Shown here in pieces: positions 47,163 through 56,932 of a stretch of DNA of 64,000 nt (position 1 is the first letter of the stretch; every line of letters starts with the position of its first letter). The position numbers and the translations under genes were made by a program. The DNA is from Caedibacter sp. 38-128 (GTDB lineage Bacteria; Pseudomonadota; Alphaproteobacteria; Caedimonadales; Caedimonadaceae). Location of the stretch: contig MKUU01000060.1 in NCBI GenBank assembly GCA_001898705.1, positions 62,001-126,000 on the forward strand. The letters are read 5' to 3'. Under the pieces are notes generated by a model. That model was not told the DNA's origin, did no database searches, and saw nothing but the letters and a program-made list of their open reading frames with translations.

Positions 47163-48834
47163 CAAAATACAAGATAACATACGATATAATCCCAATGATC
47201 TGTTGTTTCTTCCTTTAGGAGGATGTAATGAAATTGGGATGAATCTAAACTTATATGGATTCCAAAAAAAATGGTTAATGGTTGATTGTGGGATCACTTT
47301 TGGAGATCAATTAGGCATAGACATCATTATGCCTGATATTAGCTTTATTGCCGAACGACGTAAGGATCTTATAGGGCTTGTTATAACGCATGCTCATGAA
47401 GACCATGTAGGTGCTGTTCCTTATTTATGGGAAAAATTATTATGCCCTGTCTATGCGACTCCTTTTACAGCTCGTATTCTAAAAGCAAAATTACAAGAAG
47501 TTGGACTTTTAGAGAAAGTTCCTCTTTTTGAAATTCCCTTGAATGGTGAGATAGATCTGAATCCTTTCAAAATTAATTTTATTAGTTTAACCCATTCAAT
47601 ACCGGAACCTAATGCACTGGCTATTAAAACTGAAGCAGGTACAGTAATTCATACAGGAGATTGGAAGCTTGATCCAGATCCCTTAATCGGGGAAATGACA
47701 GATGTACAGACTTTAAAAAATTTTGGGAACGAAGGAGTGCTTGCACTCGTTTGTGATTCAACAAATGTTTTTGTAGAAGGAAAAACTGACTCCGAATCTT
47801 CGGTTCGTAAGCATTTAATTAAGCTCGTAAAGGAACAAACAGAAGGACGCGTGGTGATTGCTTGTTTTGCCAGTAATGTTGCTCGTCTTGCAAGTTGTGC
47901 AATTGCAGCTCAAGAGGCCGGGCGCGTTCCTGTTCTTGTTGGTCGTTCAATGATTCGAATGGAAAAGGCAGCTAGAGAACTTGGATATTTAAAGGGGTTG
48001 CCACCGTTTTTAACGGAAGATGATATCCAAAATCTGGATCGTAATAAGATATTATTAATTTCGACAGGTTCTCAAGGAGAGGAGAGATCTGCGCTTGCAC
48101 GGATGTCTTCGAATGAGCATCCAAGATTGAAGTTAAGTGCTGGGGATACAGTCATTTTTTCAGCGCGAATGATTCCAGGAAATGAAATATCTGTAAAAGG
48201 AATCCAAGAACAGTTGATTGATTTGAGCGTGACTGTGATTCATGCAGATGAAATTGAAGGTATCCATGTTTCTGGTCACCCTGCTCGAGAAGATTTAAAG
48301 GATATGTATTCTTGGGTTCAGCCTAAGATCGTTGTTCCTGTTCATGGAGAGCCAGCTCATTTACGAGAACAGGCAAAATATGCACAAGCTTTGGGTGTAG
48401 AAAAAGTAATTATCCCTTATAATGGTAGTCTCATTAATCTAACATCTGATAAACCTACCATAATAGGAGAGGTTTCTCATGGACGGTTGGCACTGGATGG
48501 CAATATAGTCGTTCCTTTATTTAGTCCTCAAATGAGAGAACGTGCAAAGCTTATGGCCACAGGTGTTGCATTCATCACAATTGTTGTTAAGGCAGAGGAA
48601 CAAGTTTATGGACAGCCTCGTATCACCTTGCTTGGGATTGCTGAAGAGGGGGCGGAAGAGGCGACTGCTCAGGCAATTGAAAAACAAATTGAATTAGCAT
48701 TTGAAGAGATGCCCATTGATTTCTGGAAAAAAGAAGAAATGCTTTCTGAAACGGCTAGAATTGCTTGCAGAAGAGCAATAAATGGGTTGCGTGGGAAGAA
48801 ACCACTGGTAAGTGTCCATTTAATCTCGGCTTAG
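47146..48834 (+). CDS. rnj: Ribonuclease J
   Basis: RNase J (562 residues from the ATG at 47146) is a 5'-to-3' exo- and endoribonuclease of the beta-CASP metallo-beta-lactamase family. The metal site HAHEDH is at residues 82-87; FISLTHSIPEPNALAI, THTGDWK-like IHTGDWKLDP and the beta-CASP stretch follow, then VHVSGHPAREDLKDM-like IHVSGHPAREDL. Alphaproteobacteria commonly have RNase J along with RNase E. A TTG at 47134 is an alternative start; neither has a clear ribosome binding site, and the overlap with coaX suggests coupled translation. Confidence 0.95.
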   Translation: MNEINNKIQDNIRYNPNDLLFLPLGGCNEIGMNLNLYGFQKKWLMVDCGITFGDQLGIDIIMPDISFIAERRKDLIGLVITHAHEDHVGAVPYLWEKLLCPVYATPFTARILKAKLQEVGLLEKVPLFEIPLNGEIDLNPFKINFISLTHSIPEPNALAIKTEAGTVIHTGDWKLDPDPLIGEMTDVQTLKNFGNEGVLALVCDSTNVFVEGKTDSESSVRKHLIKLVKEQTEGRVVIACFASNVARLASCAIAAQEAGRVPVLVGRSMIRMEKAARELGYLKGLPPFLTEDDIQNLDRNKILLISTGSQGEERSALARMSSNEHPRLKLSAGDTVIFSARMIPGNEISVKGIQEQLIDLSVTVIHADEIEGIHVSGHPAREDLKDMYSWVQPKIVVPVHGEPAHLREQAKYAQALGVEKVIIPYNGSLINLTSDKPTIIGEVSHGRLALDGNIVVPLFSPQMRERAKLMATGVAFITIVVKAEEQVYGQPRITLLGIAEEGAEEATAQAIEKQIELAFEEMPIDFWKKEEMLSETARIACRRAINGLRGKKPLVSVHLISA

Positions 48835-48836
48835 AG

Positions 48837-49643
48837 TTATTCAGAAAGCGTAAAGATTTCATATCCTGTTGCTGTGACACCAATCGAATGTTCGAATTGT
48901 GCTGAGAGAGACTTATCTCGCGTCACAGCTGTCCAGCCATCGCTTAAAATTTTTACACCATAGTGACCAGCATTAATCATAGGTTCTATTGTAAAAAACA
49001 TTCCTTCTTGTAGAACGAGTCCTTCTCCTGGTGAGCCAAAATGAAGGACTTCAGGTGCTGCATGAAAGATACGACCTAATCCATGACCACAAAAATCTCG
49101 GACAACTGAAAAGCGATTTGATTCTGCAATTTTTTGAATAGTATAGCCAATGTCTCCTAAGGTTATTCCTGGCTTAACAATCTTTATTGCCTGTAAAAAT
49201 GCATCATAAGTTACATCAATCAGCCTTTGTGCAAGGATGCTGATTTTTCCAACAGCAAACATTCGGGAAGTATCTCCATACCAACCATCAACAATTGCTG
49301 TTACATCGATATTAACAATGTCGCCTTCTTTTAAAATTTTTTCATCACTTGGAATACCATGACATACGACATGGTTAACAGAAGTACAGCAAGATTTCGT
49401 ATAGCCTTTATAACCTAAGGTTGCAGGGATTGCCCCATGACTAATCATAAAATCATGACAAAGTTGATCTATTTTTCCAGTTGAGATGCCTGGTTTGATA
49501 TAGGGAGTAATAAAATCAAGCGTGCGAGCGGCAATACGCCCGGCCTTTCGCATGCCTTCGAAACCGTCTTCATTATGGAGAGGTATTTTTTGCCCTTGAT
49601 AGATAACAAAGTCTTGAGAAGAAGAGGTGATACTTGAGTTCAT
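48837..49643 (-). CDS. map: Methionine aminopeptidase, type I
   Basis: MAP (268 residues) removes the N-terminal Met from new proteins. Metal ligands are in their usual places: Asp in NIDVTAIVDG, Asp in WYGDTSRMF, His in FCGHGLGRIFH, Glu in FFTIEPMINAG and Glu in AQFEHSIGVT. A 25-residue N-terminal extension precedes the pita-bread fold. Its ATG overlaps the sfsA stop (ATGA). It converges on RNase J with two bases between the stops. Confidence 0.96.
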   Translation of the reverse strand: MNSSITSSSQDFVIYQGQKIPLHNEDGFEGMRKAGRIAARTLDFITPYIKPGISTGKIDQLCHDFMISHGAIPATLGYKGYTKSCCTSVNHVVCHGIPSDEKILKEGDIVNIDVTAIVDGWYGDTSRMFAVGKISILAQRLIDVTYDAFLQAIKIVKPGITLGDIGYTIQKIAESNRFSVVRDFCGHGLGRIFHAAPEVLHFGSPGEGLVLQEGMFFTIEPMINAGHYGVKILSDGWTAVTRDKSLSAQFEHSIGVTATGYEIFTLSE

Positions 49644-50341
49644 AATTCTACTTTAATAGGTTGATTTAAAACAATTTCTTGAGGAGTAACTCGACAATTA
49701 TAGCATAAAGTTTCTACGCCCTGCAGCATTGCATTATAAGCTGTTGTGGCATAGAGAGGGTCGATCGCATTAGCAGGTTTGAAACGATCGCAGTCTTGTC
49801 TTTGAACAATGTATAATATGATGGCTCTTGCGCCCTGCTTTTTCATAACTTCTAATTCCCTTAAGTGTTTCGTTCCTCGAAGAGTAACAGAATCTGGGAA
49901 TTGAGCATGGTCATCACGTTTAAGGTGGACGTTTTTCACTTCAAGATAACATGGAGGAAGATTGGGACTTTCGAGAACAAAATCAATCCGGCTGTTTGTG
50001 CCATATTTTACTTCTCTTCGCCAAGTTGTGTAAGATGAAAGCTCTGGGATTGTCTTTTTTTGAAGGGCTTCTTCGACAATATTGTTGGGATGGCTCGTAT
50101 TAACACCAATAAGAACATTATTATGTTTCACTAATTCCCACGTATATTTTAACTTACGCGGGCTTTCAGGAGGATAGGTTGTAAGCCATACCCTAAGACC
50201 AGGGTTTGTAATATCCAACATAGCACCTGGATTTGGACAGTGAGCCGTAACTTCTTGGCCGTCTTCAAGACGCACATCAGCGAGAAAGCGCTTATAACGT
50301 TTCAATAATATGCCTTCAATAAGCGTTGAGTTAAACTTCAT
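49640..50341 (-). CDS. sfsA: SfsA family protein (DNA/RNA nuclease-like)
   Basis: SfsA (233 residues) was first described as a sugar fermentation stimulation protein; the fold has an OB domain followed by a PD-(D/E)xK nuclease-like domain. Family motifs are LLKRYKRFLADVRLEDG, AHCPNPGAMLDITNPG, SRIDFVLE and CYLEVKNVHLKRDDHAQFPD with the putative active-site Glu/Lys. Real substrate is uncertain. It precedes map in one transcript. A 15-base CTCGA/TCGAG palindrome (50380-50394) lies in the 65-base divergent gap to the next gene. Confidence 0.92.
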   Translation of the reverse strand: MKFNSTLIEGILLKRYKRFLADVRLEDGQEVTAHCPNPGAMLDITNPGLRVWLTTYPPESPRKLKYTWELVKHNNVLIGVNTSHPNNIVEEALQKKTIPELSSYTTWRREVKYGTNSRIDFVLESPNLPPCYLEVKNVHLKRDDHAQFPDSVTLRGTKHLRELEVMKKQGARAIILYIVQRQDCDRFKPANAIDPLYATTAYNAMLQGVETLCYNCRVTPQEIVLNQPIKVEL

Positions 50342-50406
50342 CGTATCCTTTAATTTTTATCCCTTTTCTCTTATCATAACTCGATTATTTCGAGAAGGAT
50401 AAAACT

Positions 50407-51144
50407 ATGGAGTATAAAAAATCTCCGACGGCGGCTGTTATTGTGATTGGAAATGAGATTCTTTCGGGCCAAACGCAAGACCTAAACATTAACTATATCG
50501 CTGAAAAGTTATTTGAAAAGGGGATCTCTCTCTTAGAAGCCCGGATTATTATCGATGACATTGAGGTAATAGTTCGAGCCGTTAATGAATGCCGAAAAAA
50601 ATATACTTATGTATTTACGACAGGGGGAATCGGGCCTACCCATGATGATGTGACGACGATGGCAATTGCAAAAGTTTTTGATTTGCCAGTCCAGCGAGAT
50701 ACAAAAGCTGAAAAGTTATTGTTAGAGAAATATCCTCGGAGTTTGCCTTATACGGAAGAGCGTTTAAGGATGGCTGATCTTCCTCAAGGAGCGCATTTGA
50801 TTCAGAATCCTATTAGTGGTGCTCCAGGATATTTTATTGAGAATGTATACGTGTTAGCAGGAGTTCCAAATATTATGCAGTCAATGTTTGATAATCTCTT
50901 GTTTCACTTAAATAGGGGAGCTCAGATTTTTCGTAAAACAATCTTTATTCCTCTTTTTGAGAGTCAAATTTCAAGGCAATTACGCAATATACAAAATACA
51001 TTTCCTGATGTTGAAATCGGAAGTTATCCGACTTGGCATCCTGATGAGAAAAGCGGAACACATGTTGTTGTAAAAGGGCATGATGAAAGAAAATTATCCG
51101 AAGTCATTGATAAAATTTTGAATATTCCTAAAGAGATATCATAG
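50407..51144 (+). CDS. CinA-related MoaB/Mog-domain protein
   Basis: This 245-residue protein has the MoCF-type domain of CinA (residues 8-175: VIVIGNEILSGQTQDLNINY, FTTGGIGPTHDD and the GAPGYFIENVYVLAGVP segment). The C-terminal amidase-type domain of full CinA (nicotinamide-nucleotide amidase) is absent. Alphaproteobacteria commonly have this short form near map/sfsA. The domain hydrolyses ADP-ribose-like nucleotides in some CinA proteins; activity here is unknown. GAAGGAT lies six bases before the ATG. Confidence 0.88.
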   Translation: MEYKKSPTAAVIVIGNEILSGQTQDLNINYIAEKLFEKGISLLEARIIIDDIEVIVRAVNECRKKYTYVFTTGGIGPTHDDVTTMAIAKVFDLPVQRDTKAEKLLLEKYPRSLPYTEERLRMADLPQGAHLIQNPISGAPGYFIENVYVLAGVPNIMQSMFDNLLFHLNRGAQIFRKTIFIPLFESQISRQLRNIQNTFPDVEIGSYPTWHPDEKSGTHVVVKGHDERKLSEVIDKILNIPKEIS

Positions 51145-51255
51145 TTTATGATAAGGCATTTTATTTTTAAAGCACCTATTGTTTCTTTAGAGATTCATAT
51201 CTGATCCCTAATAAATAGAAATCACTAAAAATGGGGATAGCAGCTAAAGAACAGC

Positions 51256-51283
51256 TTGCAAAAAGCTTAAAATGGCCTAATAT
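51256..51283 (+). promoter_or_regulatory. Predicted promoter for the YdcF-family gene
   Basis: TTGCAA (51256-51261) and TAATAT (51278-51283) are 16 bases apart in the 173-base gap before the gene. A leader of about 28 bases would follow. Confidence 0.4.
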
Positions 51284-51317
51284 GTTGAATAACTTATGCC
51301 AAAATTAAGGAAATGCT

Positions 51318-52112
51318 ATGCTTTATGATCTTCTCTACAATGTTTTTAGCTACATTATCAATTTTGATGTTATTCTCTTTGTGCTTATTATGTTGGGAGT
51401 TAACTTATTAGCAACCCGATGGAGTTCTTTGGGGCGTCGTATTTTATTCGTAACCGAATTTGTATTGGTAATTATGGTTTTTCTCCCTTTCGGTCAGTGG
51501 TCAGCAACATTTCTAGAAAATCGATTTCCACAACCTACCCAAATTACTGCAGATGCAAAAGGATTGATCTTGCTTGGTGGAAGTATAGATATGCCAGTTT
51601 CAAATGCACGAAAAATGGCATCTTATAATCAAGCAGGTGGACGCATGATTCAATTTATTGAGTTAGCATTTCAATATCCTCATCTTCCTATTTTGTTTAG
51701 TGGTGGTGGGCACCAGTTAGTTGGAAAGGAAACGGAAGCTTCATTTGCTAAAGATGCATTTGAACGTTTAGGCGTTGATATAAAAAGAATTACTCTTGAA
51801 GATAAATCAAAAAATACCATTGAAAATGCCCAATTTTCATACGAAATTATTAAACCTAACCCTGAAGATAAATGGGTATTGGTGACTTCTGCTATCCATA
51901 TGCCCAGAGCAGTTGCTCTTTTTAAGAAGGCTGGTTGGAATGTCATTCCTTACCCTATAGATTATCATACAAGAGGAGATTATAGCTGGTCTTTTAATCT
52001 CAGTATTTATCGTGGCTTTCATGCTTGGTGGAACAGTATGAGAGAATGGGCAGGCCTAATCACAGGATACCTTTTTGGTTATACAAACGAATTTTTACCT
52101 AAGCCTGAGTAG
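51318..52112 (+). CDS. YdcF/DUF218 family membrane protein
   Basis: The 264-residue protein has two N-terminal membrane segments (about 13-33 and 40-60) and a DUF218 domain (residues 77-235: AKGLILLGGSIDMP, LPILFSGGGHQL, EDKSKNTIENAQFS, LVTSAIHMPRAVALFKKAGW). The family includes ElyC/SanA/YdcF, linked to envelope stability and peptidoglycan or polyprenol metabolism at low temperature. The domain would face the periplasm. The next gene is rlpA; envelope genes continue from here. Confidence 0.88.
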   Translation: MLYDLLYNVFSYIINFDVILFVLIMLGVNLLATRWSSLGRRILFVTEFVLVIMVFLPFGQWSATFLENRFPQPTQITADAKGLILLGGSIDMPVSNARKMASYNQAGGRMIQFIELAFQYPHLPILFSGGGHQLVGKETEASFAKDAFERLGVDIKRITLEDKSKNTIENAQFSYEIIKPNPEDKWVLVTSAIHMPRAVALFKKAGWNVIPYPIDYHTRGDYSWSFNLSIYRGFHAWWNSMREWAGLITGYLFGYTNEFLPKPE

Positions 52113-52173
52113 AGTTTATTGAATGAGTGTAGGTAAGTAGTCTTAGTTTTATACTATATGTGAGGCGGAATTA

Positions 52174-53304
52174 GTGCGATTGATCATTGATAGTAAATCT
52201 AAGAATTCTATAAAATTGCCTGCACAAATTTTATCCCTATTTACAATGATATTTTTAGTGGCTTGTGGGGGACCTTGTGATGATTTGGAAACAATGTCTG
52301 CCTGCTCGCAAGTTCATCCTAAATTTGCAAAAAAAGCTTACAACAAACCTTATCAGATCAAAGGCGAATGGTACACGCCACAACCCCATTATAATATAGA
52401 TGAAGAAGGAATAGCTTCCTATTATGGTGGGACAGATGTATTTCATGGCAGAAAGACATCTAATGGCGAAATTTTTGATATGAATGAGGTAAGTGCAGCT
52501 CACAAAACGGCTCCTATCCCATGTGTTTTACAAGTTACAAATCTAGAAAATGGAAGAAGCTTAAAAGTAAAAGTTAATGATCGAGGGCCTTTTATTGATG
52601 GTCGTATCATTGATGTATCAAGACGGACTGCTCAACTTTTAGGCTTTTACAGACAAGGGACTGCGCGAGTTCACGTCAAAACATTAATGCCTGAGACAAT
52701 GATGCTTGTTCAAGGACATGCAGATAATATAGAGCCTAGTTTAACACAACAAACCTTACTTGCAGAAAATATTCCTCAGAAGAAACATAAAGAAAAACAG
52801 AATTCCTCTAAAGCTCGGGTTCCTCAAAATCATGAACCCATCTTATTAGCTTTAAAAGAAGAGATAGCTGAATTTTCGCAAGAAATTGAGCGCGAAGAAA
52901 AAAAATCTCGAAAACCTAATGCTTTTGTTCAAAACGTGAATTATACTCCTTCACGCAATGTTCCTTTGCCCACAGCTTATAAAAAAGCACCATTACAGGG
53001 GAATAATGCAAGGTATGAAGAACCTATGCAAAAAAGCTCAAAAGCACTGCTTAATAAAGGTGTTTTTATTCAAGCAGGAACGTTTATTCATCCTCAGCAA
53101 GCCCAACAAGCAAAAGTGCTGATTCAGAGAAAATTGAGCTCTATGCCTGTACATCTAGAGTCAGTGAAATTTAGTAAAAAGCAGCTTTATCGAGTTGTTG
53201 TTGGGCCTTGTCGAAATGATATGCAAGCGAGAAAGATTGTTAATCATATCAAGACAATGGGTTACTCTATGCCACGGGATTCAATCGTCGTCTTTAATGG
53301 ATAA
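52174..53304 (+). CDS. rlpA: RlpA-like septal lytic transglycosylase (lipoprotein)
   Basis: The 376-residue protein has a lipobox LVAC (Cys31), a double-psi beta-barrel domain (about 78-170; SYYGGTDVFHGRKTSNGEIF, catalytic-type His110 in SAAHKTAP and Asp136 in KVNDRGPF), a Lys/Glu-rich linker, and a SPOR domain (about 295-375) that binds denuded glycan at the septum. RlpA cleaves naked glycan strands in daughter-cell separation. Start is a GTG with GAGGCGG upstream. The dac gene follows after 5 bases. Confidence 0.92.
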   Translation: MRLIIDSKSKNSIKLPAQILSLFTMIFLVACGGPCDDLETMSACSQVHPKFAKKAYNKPYQIKGEWYTPQPHYNIDEEGIASYYGGTDVFHGRKTSNGEIFDMNEVSAAHKTAPIPCVLQVTNLENGRSLKVKVNDRGPFIDGRIIDVSRRTAQLLGFYRQGTARVHVKTLMPETMMLVQGHADNIEPSLTQQTLLAENIPQKKHKEKQNSSKARVPQNHEPILLALKEEIAEFSQEIEREEKKSRKPNAFVQNVNYTPSRNVPLPTAYKKAPLQGNNARYEEPMQKSSKALLNKGVFIQAGTFIHPQQAQQAKVLIQRKLSSMPVHLESVKFSKKQLYRVVVGPCRNDMQARKIVNHIKTMGYSMPRDSIVVFNG

Positions 53305-53309
53305 ATTTA

Positions 53310-54446
53310 ATGAAAAATAAAAAAGTTAATTTTCTTGTTCTTTTTACGCTTTTAATAACCTCATTGGCTCAAGCTGATGAAAAACTTCCTCTTGAATCCT
53401 CTCAAGCAATCTTAATTGACACAACAACGGATCAAGTTTTGTTTGATAAAGGGGCAGATGCTCAAATGCTTCCATCTTCGATGACTAAAATACTCACAAT
53501 GTATTTGGTCTTTGAAGAGCTAAAATCTGGGCGTCTCAAAATGGATGATACATTCATTGTAAGTGAGAAAGCCTGGCGTAAGCAAGGGTCAAAGATGTTT
53601 GTTAAGGTTGGGGATCGTGTGAGAGTTGAAGATCTCATCAGAGGTGTCATTGTGCAGTCAGGCAATGATGCTTCTATTGTTCTTGCGGAAGGTATCGCAG
53701 GAAGTGAAGAAGCGTTTGCCACACAAATGACGCATAAAGCACGTGAGCTTGGTGCTCTCAATTCAAACTTTGTAAATGCGACAGGTTGGCCAGATGAAAA
53801 TCATTATTCAACGCCCCATGATTTAGCGTTGATTGCGAAGAGAACAATAGAGCACTTTCCACAGTATTATCCTTTTTATAAAGAGATGGTTTTTACTTTT
53901 AATAATATTCGCCAAATGAATCGTAATCCGCTTCTTTATACAATGCCAGAATGTGATGGTTTAAAGACAGGAAGTACAGACGAGGGCGGATATGGCGTGG
54001 TTGCTTCGGCTATACAGGATGGGCGTCGTCTTATTATGGTCATCAATGGAGCAAAGTCAAAAAAAGAAAGAGCAAAAGATTCAGAAACCCTGATGCGATG
54101 GGGATTCTCTTATTATGTGAGCCCCTTATTATTCAAAGCGTCTGAGGTTGTTGAAAAGGCAGATGTGTGGTTAGGAGATAAGCCTTTGGTTGAAATGGTT
54201 GTCGAAAAGGATGTCTATATTACAGCGCCTCGTCATGAAAGTAAGAACTTAAAGATAGAAGTAAAGTACCAATCACCTATACCAGCTCCTATTAAGGCAG
54301 GTCAAAGAGTAGGGACATTAATTATAAAAGGTCTTAACGCTAAAGATAAAGAAATTCCTTTAGTTGCAGCATATCAAGTGGAGAAAGCTAGCTTTATTAA
54401 ACGCATTAAAGCTGCTGTTCATTATCTTCTTTTTGGACATAACTAA
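53310..54446 (+). CDS. D-alanyl-D-alanine carboxypeptidase (PBP5/6 type)
   Basis: This 378-residue protein removes the terminal D-Ala from peptidoglycan stem peptides in the periplasm. It has a signal peptide (1-22, SLAQA), the peptidase S11 domain with SxxK at Ser57-Met-Thr-Lys60, Ser117-Gly-Asn119 and Lys219-Thr-Gly221, and the C-terminal PBP5 beta domain (about 285-365). The last 15 residues (FIKRIKAAVHYLLFGHN) look like the amphipathic membrane anchor. Corresponds to dacC/dacF of the alphaproteobacterial dac-tmk-holB cluster. Confidence 0.95.
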   Translation: MKNKKVNFLVLFTLLITSLAQADEKLPLESSQAILIDTTTDQVLFDKGADAQMLPSSMTKILTMYLVFEELKSGRLKMDDTFIVSEKAWRKQGSKMFVKVGDRVRVEDLIRGVIVQSGNDASIVLAEGIAGSEEAFATQMTHKARELGALNSNFVNATGWPDENHYSTPHDLALIAKRTIEHFPQYYPFYKEMVFTFNNIRQMNRNPLLYTMPECDGLKTGSTDEGGYGVVASAIQDGRRLIMVINGAKSKKERAKDSETLMRWGFSYYVSPLLFKASEVVEKADVWLGDKPLVEMVVEKDVYITAPRHESKNLKIEVKYQSPIPAPIKAGQRVGTLIIKGLNAKDKEIPLVAAYQVEKASFIKRIKAAVHYLLFGHN

Positions 54447-54448
54447 GA

Positions 54449-55075
54449 ATGGTTCATGGTAAGTTTATTACACTTGAAGGAGGCGAGGGAGCCGGAAAAA
54501 CCACGCAAGCAACGTATATAAAAGAATTTCTTCAGTCTCGTGGAAAACGCGTTCTACTGACTCGAGAGCCAGGAGGAAGTTTAGGGGCTGAGTTAATTAG
54601 AAGATTGCTTGTAGATCGAACGGCTTATTCTTGGGATCCATTGACAGAGTACTTGCTCTTTACGGCGGCTCGACGAGATCATATCCTTAAAACCATAAAG
54701 CCGGCCTTAGAAGAAGGAATTTGGGTTATCTGTGATCGATTTTACGATTCTTCGATTGTTTATCAAGGGTATGCACAACATGTTCCCTCTGAAATGCTGA
54801 CGACAATTTATGATTTTATTTCTGAAGGGATTATACCTAACCTTACGCTTATATTGAATATTTCACCAGAAGAGGGATTGATACGTGCTCATAAACGATC
54901 AAATCATGAAGATCGGTTTGAACAAATGAGTTTACAATTTCATCAACAGATACGTAAAGGGTTTTTGGAAATTGCGAAAAGTCATCCTGAAAGATGTGTT
55001 GTTGTTAATGCAGAAGAAGAAGAATATCAAATTAGAGATACAATTATTAAGGTCATCGAGAGTCATTTATTCTAA
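54449..55075 (+). CDS. tmk: Thymidylate kinase
   Basis: Tmk (208 residues) phosphorylates dTMP to dTDP. The P-loop is EGGEGAGKTTQ at residues 10-20, the DRx motif is in ICDRFYDSSIVYQG and TREPGG lies near residue 39. Length is normal. Its last base is shared with the holB ATG (TAATG). Confidence 0.97.
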   Translation: MVHGKFITLEGGEGAGKTTQATYIKEFLQSRGKRVLLTREPGGSLGAELIRRLLVDRTAYSWDPLTEYLLFTAARRDHILKTIKPALEEGIWVICDRFYDSSIVYQGYAQHVPSEMLTTIYDFISEGIIPNLTLILNISPEEGLIRAHKRSNHEDRFEQMSLQFHQQIRKGFLEIAKSHPERCVVVNAEEEEYQIRDTIIKVIESHLF

Positions 55076-56145
55076 TGTCATCTCACTTCAATAAGATTGT
55101 GCCTGTCATCGGCCACACAAATACCCTTAAGCATCTTGCTGAACAAATTAAAGGTGGTGTGCTTCCGCATGGTTTACTTTTTGTGGGGCCAAAAGGAGTT
55201 GGGAAGGCAACTGTCGCATATCAACTTATATATTCTCTTTTTAAAGGTGGAGACTTGAAGACAGAGGGTAAAGCTGACGACCCCCTTTTCCGTCGACTTA
55301 TCAATGGAAGTCATTCTGATTTTAAACATATACAATTGAAATTTAGTGAAGAAGGAAAAGTTCAACAGGAAATACCTCTGGATTTAATTCGAGACATTGT
55401 CCATTTTTTGCAGACAACGCCCTTAGAAGGCGGCTGGAGGATCGTTCTTATTGAGGATGCAGATTGCTTAGGAAGAAAAGCTGCAAATGCTCTTTTGAAG
55501 AGTTTAGAGGAGCCACCTCCTCGAACACTTTTAATATTATGCGCGTCACAAGAACAACAAGTACTTCCAACCCTAAGATCGCGTTGCCAAAGAATTGTTC
55601 TTAAAAAATTAACTGATGATGAAGTAAGACAGGTTCTTGTTGAATATCATAATGTTACAGCCGAAGAACTTAGCTTTCTTACCTTATTTGCTGAAGGCTC
55701 TCCGGGGAGAGCAATAATGCTTTTACAGCTAGGTGGAAAGCAGTTTTATCAAGAATTTTTAGACGTTTTGCTGGCAGCCATTAAGGGACAACACACTTTA
55801 TTAGTTACTTTTATTGAAAAGTATACGCAAGTACAGCCAGATAAATGCTTTGATCCATACCGTGCTGTAGGTTATTTTATGTCATGGTGGCTTGGACAGT
55901 ATCTCATTGAAACGGTTCAAAAAGAAGATGATCGTTTGCTAATGGGAGATAAACAACTTAAGACCCAGATTTTTGATCGTTTTTCTTTTGAATTCTGGGA
56001 ACAGCATTATCATAAGATAAACTTTTTTTATCATCATCCTCATGCAGTTGGGCTTGAGCGAAAGTACTGTTTAGCCGTCCTAATGTTAGGATTTGTTTTT
56101 GGACCTAAAGCTTATAATGAGGTAGTAGCGAATGAATTTCGTTGA
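55075..56145 (+). CDS. holB: DNA polymerase III subunit delta'
   Basis: HolB (356 residues) is the clamp-loader delta' subunit. The AAA+ core shows GPKGVGKATVAYQL at residues 38-51, VLIEDADCLGRKAANALLKS and LEEPPPRTLLILCA, followed by the SRC motif in LRSRCQRIVL. The P-loop looks more complete than in E. coli delta', as in other alphaproteobacteria. It overlaps tatD by 14 bases. In many alphaproteobacteria metG lies between holB and tatD; it is absent here. Confidence 0.95.
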   Translation: MSSHFNKIVPVIGHTNTLKHLAEQIKGGVLPHGLLFVGPKGVGKATVAYQLIYSLFKGGDLKTEGKADDPLFRRLINGSHSDFKHIQLKFSEEGKVQQEIPLDLIRDIVHFLQTTPLEGGWRIVLIEDADCLGRKAANALLKSLEEPPPRTLLILCASQEQQVLPTLRSRCQRIVLKKLTDDEVRQVLVEYHNVTAEELSFLTLFAEGSPGRAIMLLQLGGKQFYQEFLDVLLAAIKGQHTLLVTFIEKYTQVQPDKCFDPYRAVGYFMSWWLGQYLIETVQKEDDRLLMGDKQLKTQIFDRFSFEFWEQHYHKINFFYHHPHAVGLERKYCLAVLMLGFVFGPKAYNEVVANEFR

Positions 56146-56932
56146 TAGCCATTGTCATCTTAATTTTGATGAGTTTTCAAATGAAGTAGAAATGATTGTT
56201 CAAAGAGCAAGAGACCAGAAAATTGGGACGCTTTTAACAATTTGCACAAAGAAAGAAGAGATTAAGCCACTGCAAAGTATTACAGAAGCTTATGATAATA
56301 TTTTTTGTACTGTTGGTATTCATCCTCATGAAGCTGAAGAAACCTTAAATAGCATTTCATTGACGGATCTTAGTGATCATCTCAAAGAGTCGACCAAGCA
56401 CCCCAAAGTTGTTGGAATTGGGGAAGCTGGGTTAGATTTTTACTATGAACATAGTCCTCGAACACAACAGCAAGATATGTTTGAAGCGCATATTGATGTT
56501 GCGACAATGGTAGATCTCCCTTTGAGCGTTCATACCCGTGATGCAGAAAAAGAAACCATTAACTTACTTAAAAAATCAGCAGGAAAAGCTAAAGGCGTTA
56601 TTCACTGTTTTACAGGAAGCCAATGGTTAGCAGAAGAAGCTTTGGCTTTAGGATTTTATATCTCTATCTCTGGCATTGTGACTTTTTCAAAAGCAGAGGA
56701 ATTGCGCAATGTCGTTCGTACAATTCCTTTAAATCGTCTTTTATTGGAAACGGATGCCCCATTTTTGGCACCAATTCCACATCGTGGGAAACGCAATGAG
56801 CCTGCTATGATGATTCATACAGCTGAGAAGGTGGCAGAATTAAAGAATGTGTCGTTGAAAGAGCTTGCTCAAATAACAACAGATAATTTTTTTCATCTTT
56901 TCTCTAAAGTAAAAGGCAATGAGCAAAAATAA
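56132..56932 (+). CDS. tatD: TatD family metal-dependent hydrolase (DNase)
   Basis: This 266-residue TIM-barrel metallohydrolase has DSHCHLNF at residues 5-12, the metal Glu in GEAGLDFYY, His in LSVHTRDAEKE, His in IHCFTGS and the Asp in LETDAPFLAP. TatD proteins are 3'-5' exonucleases that help repair DNA and degrade it during stress. The stop overlaps the start of the next gene by 14 bases. Confidence 0.94.
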   Translation: MNFVDSHCHLNFDEFSNEVEMIVQRARDQKIGTLLTICTKKEEIKPLQSITEAYDNIFCTVGIHPHEAEETLNSISLTDLSDHLKESTKHPKVVGIGEAGLDFYYEHSPRTQQQDMFEAHIDVATMVDLPLSVHTRDAEKETINLLKKSAGKAKGVIHCFTGSQWLAEEALALGFYISISGIVTFSKAEELRNVVRTIPLNRLLLETDAPFLAPIPHRGKRNEPAMMIHTAEKVAELKNVSLKELAQITTDNFFHLFSKVKGNEQK

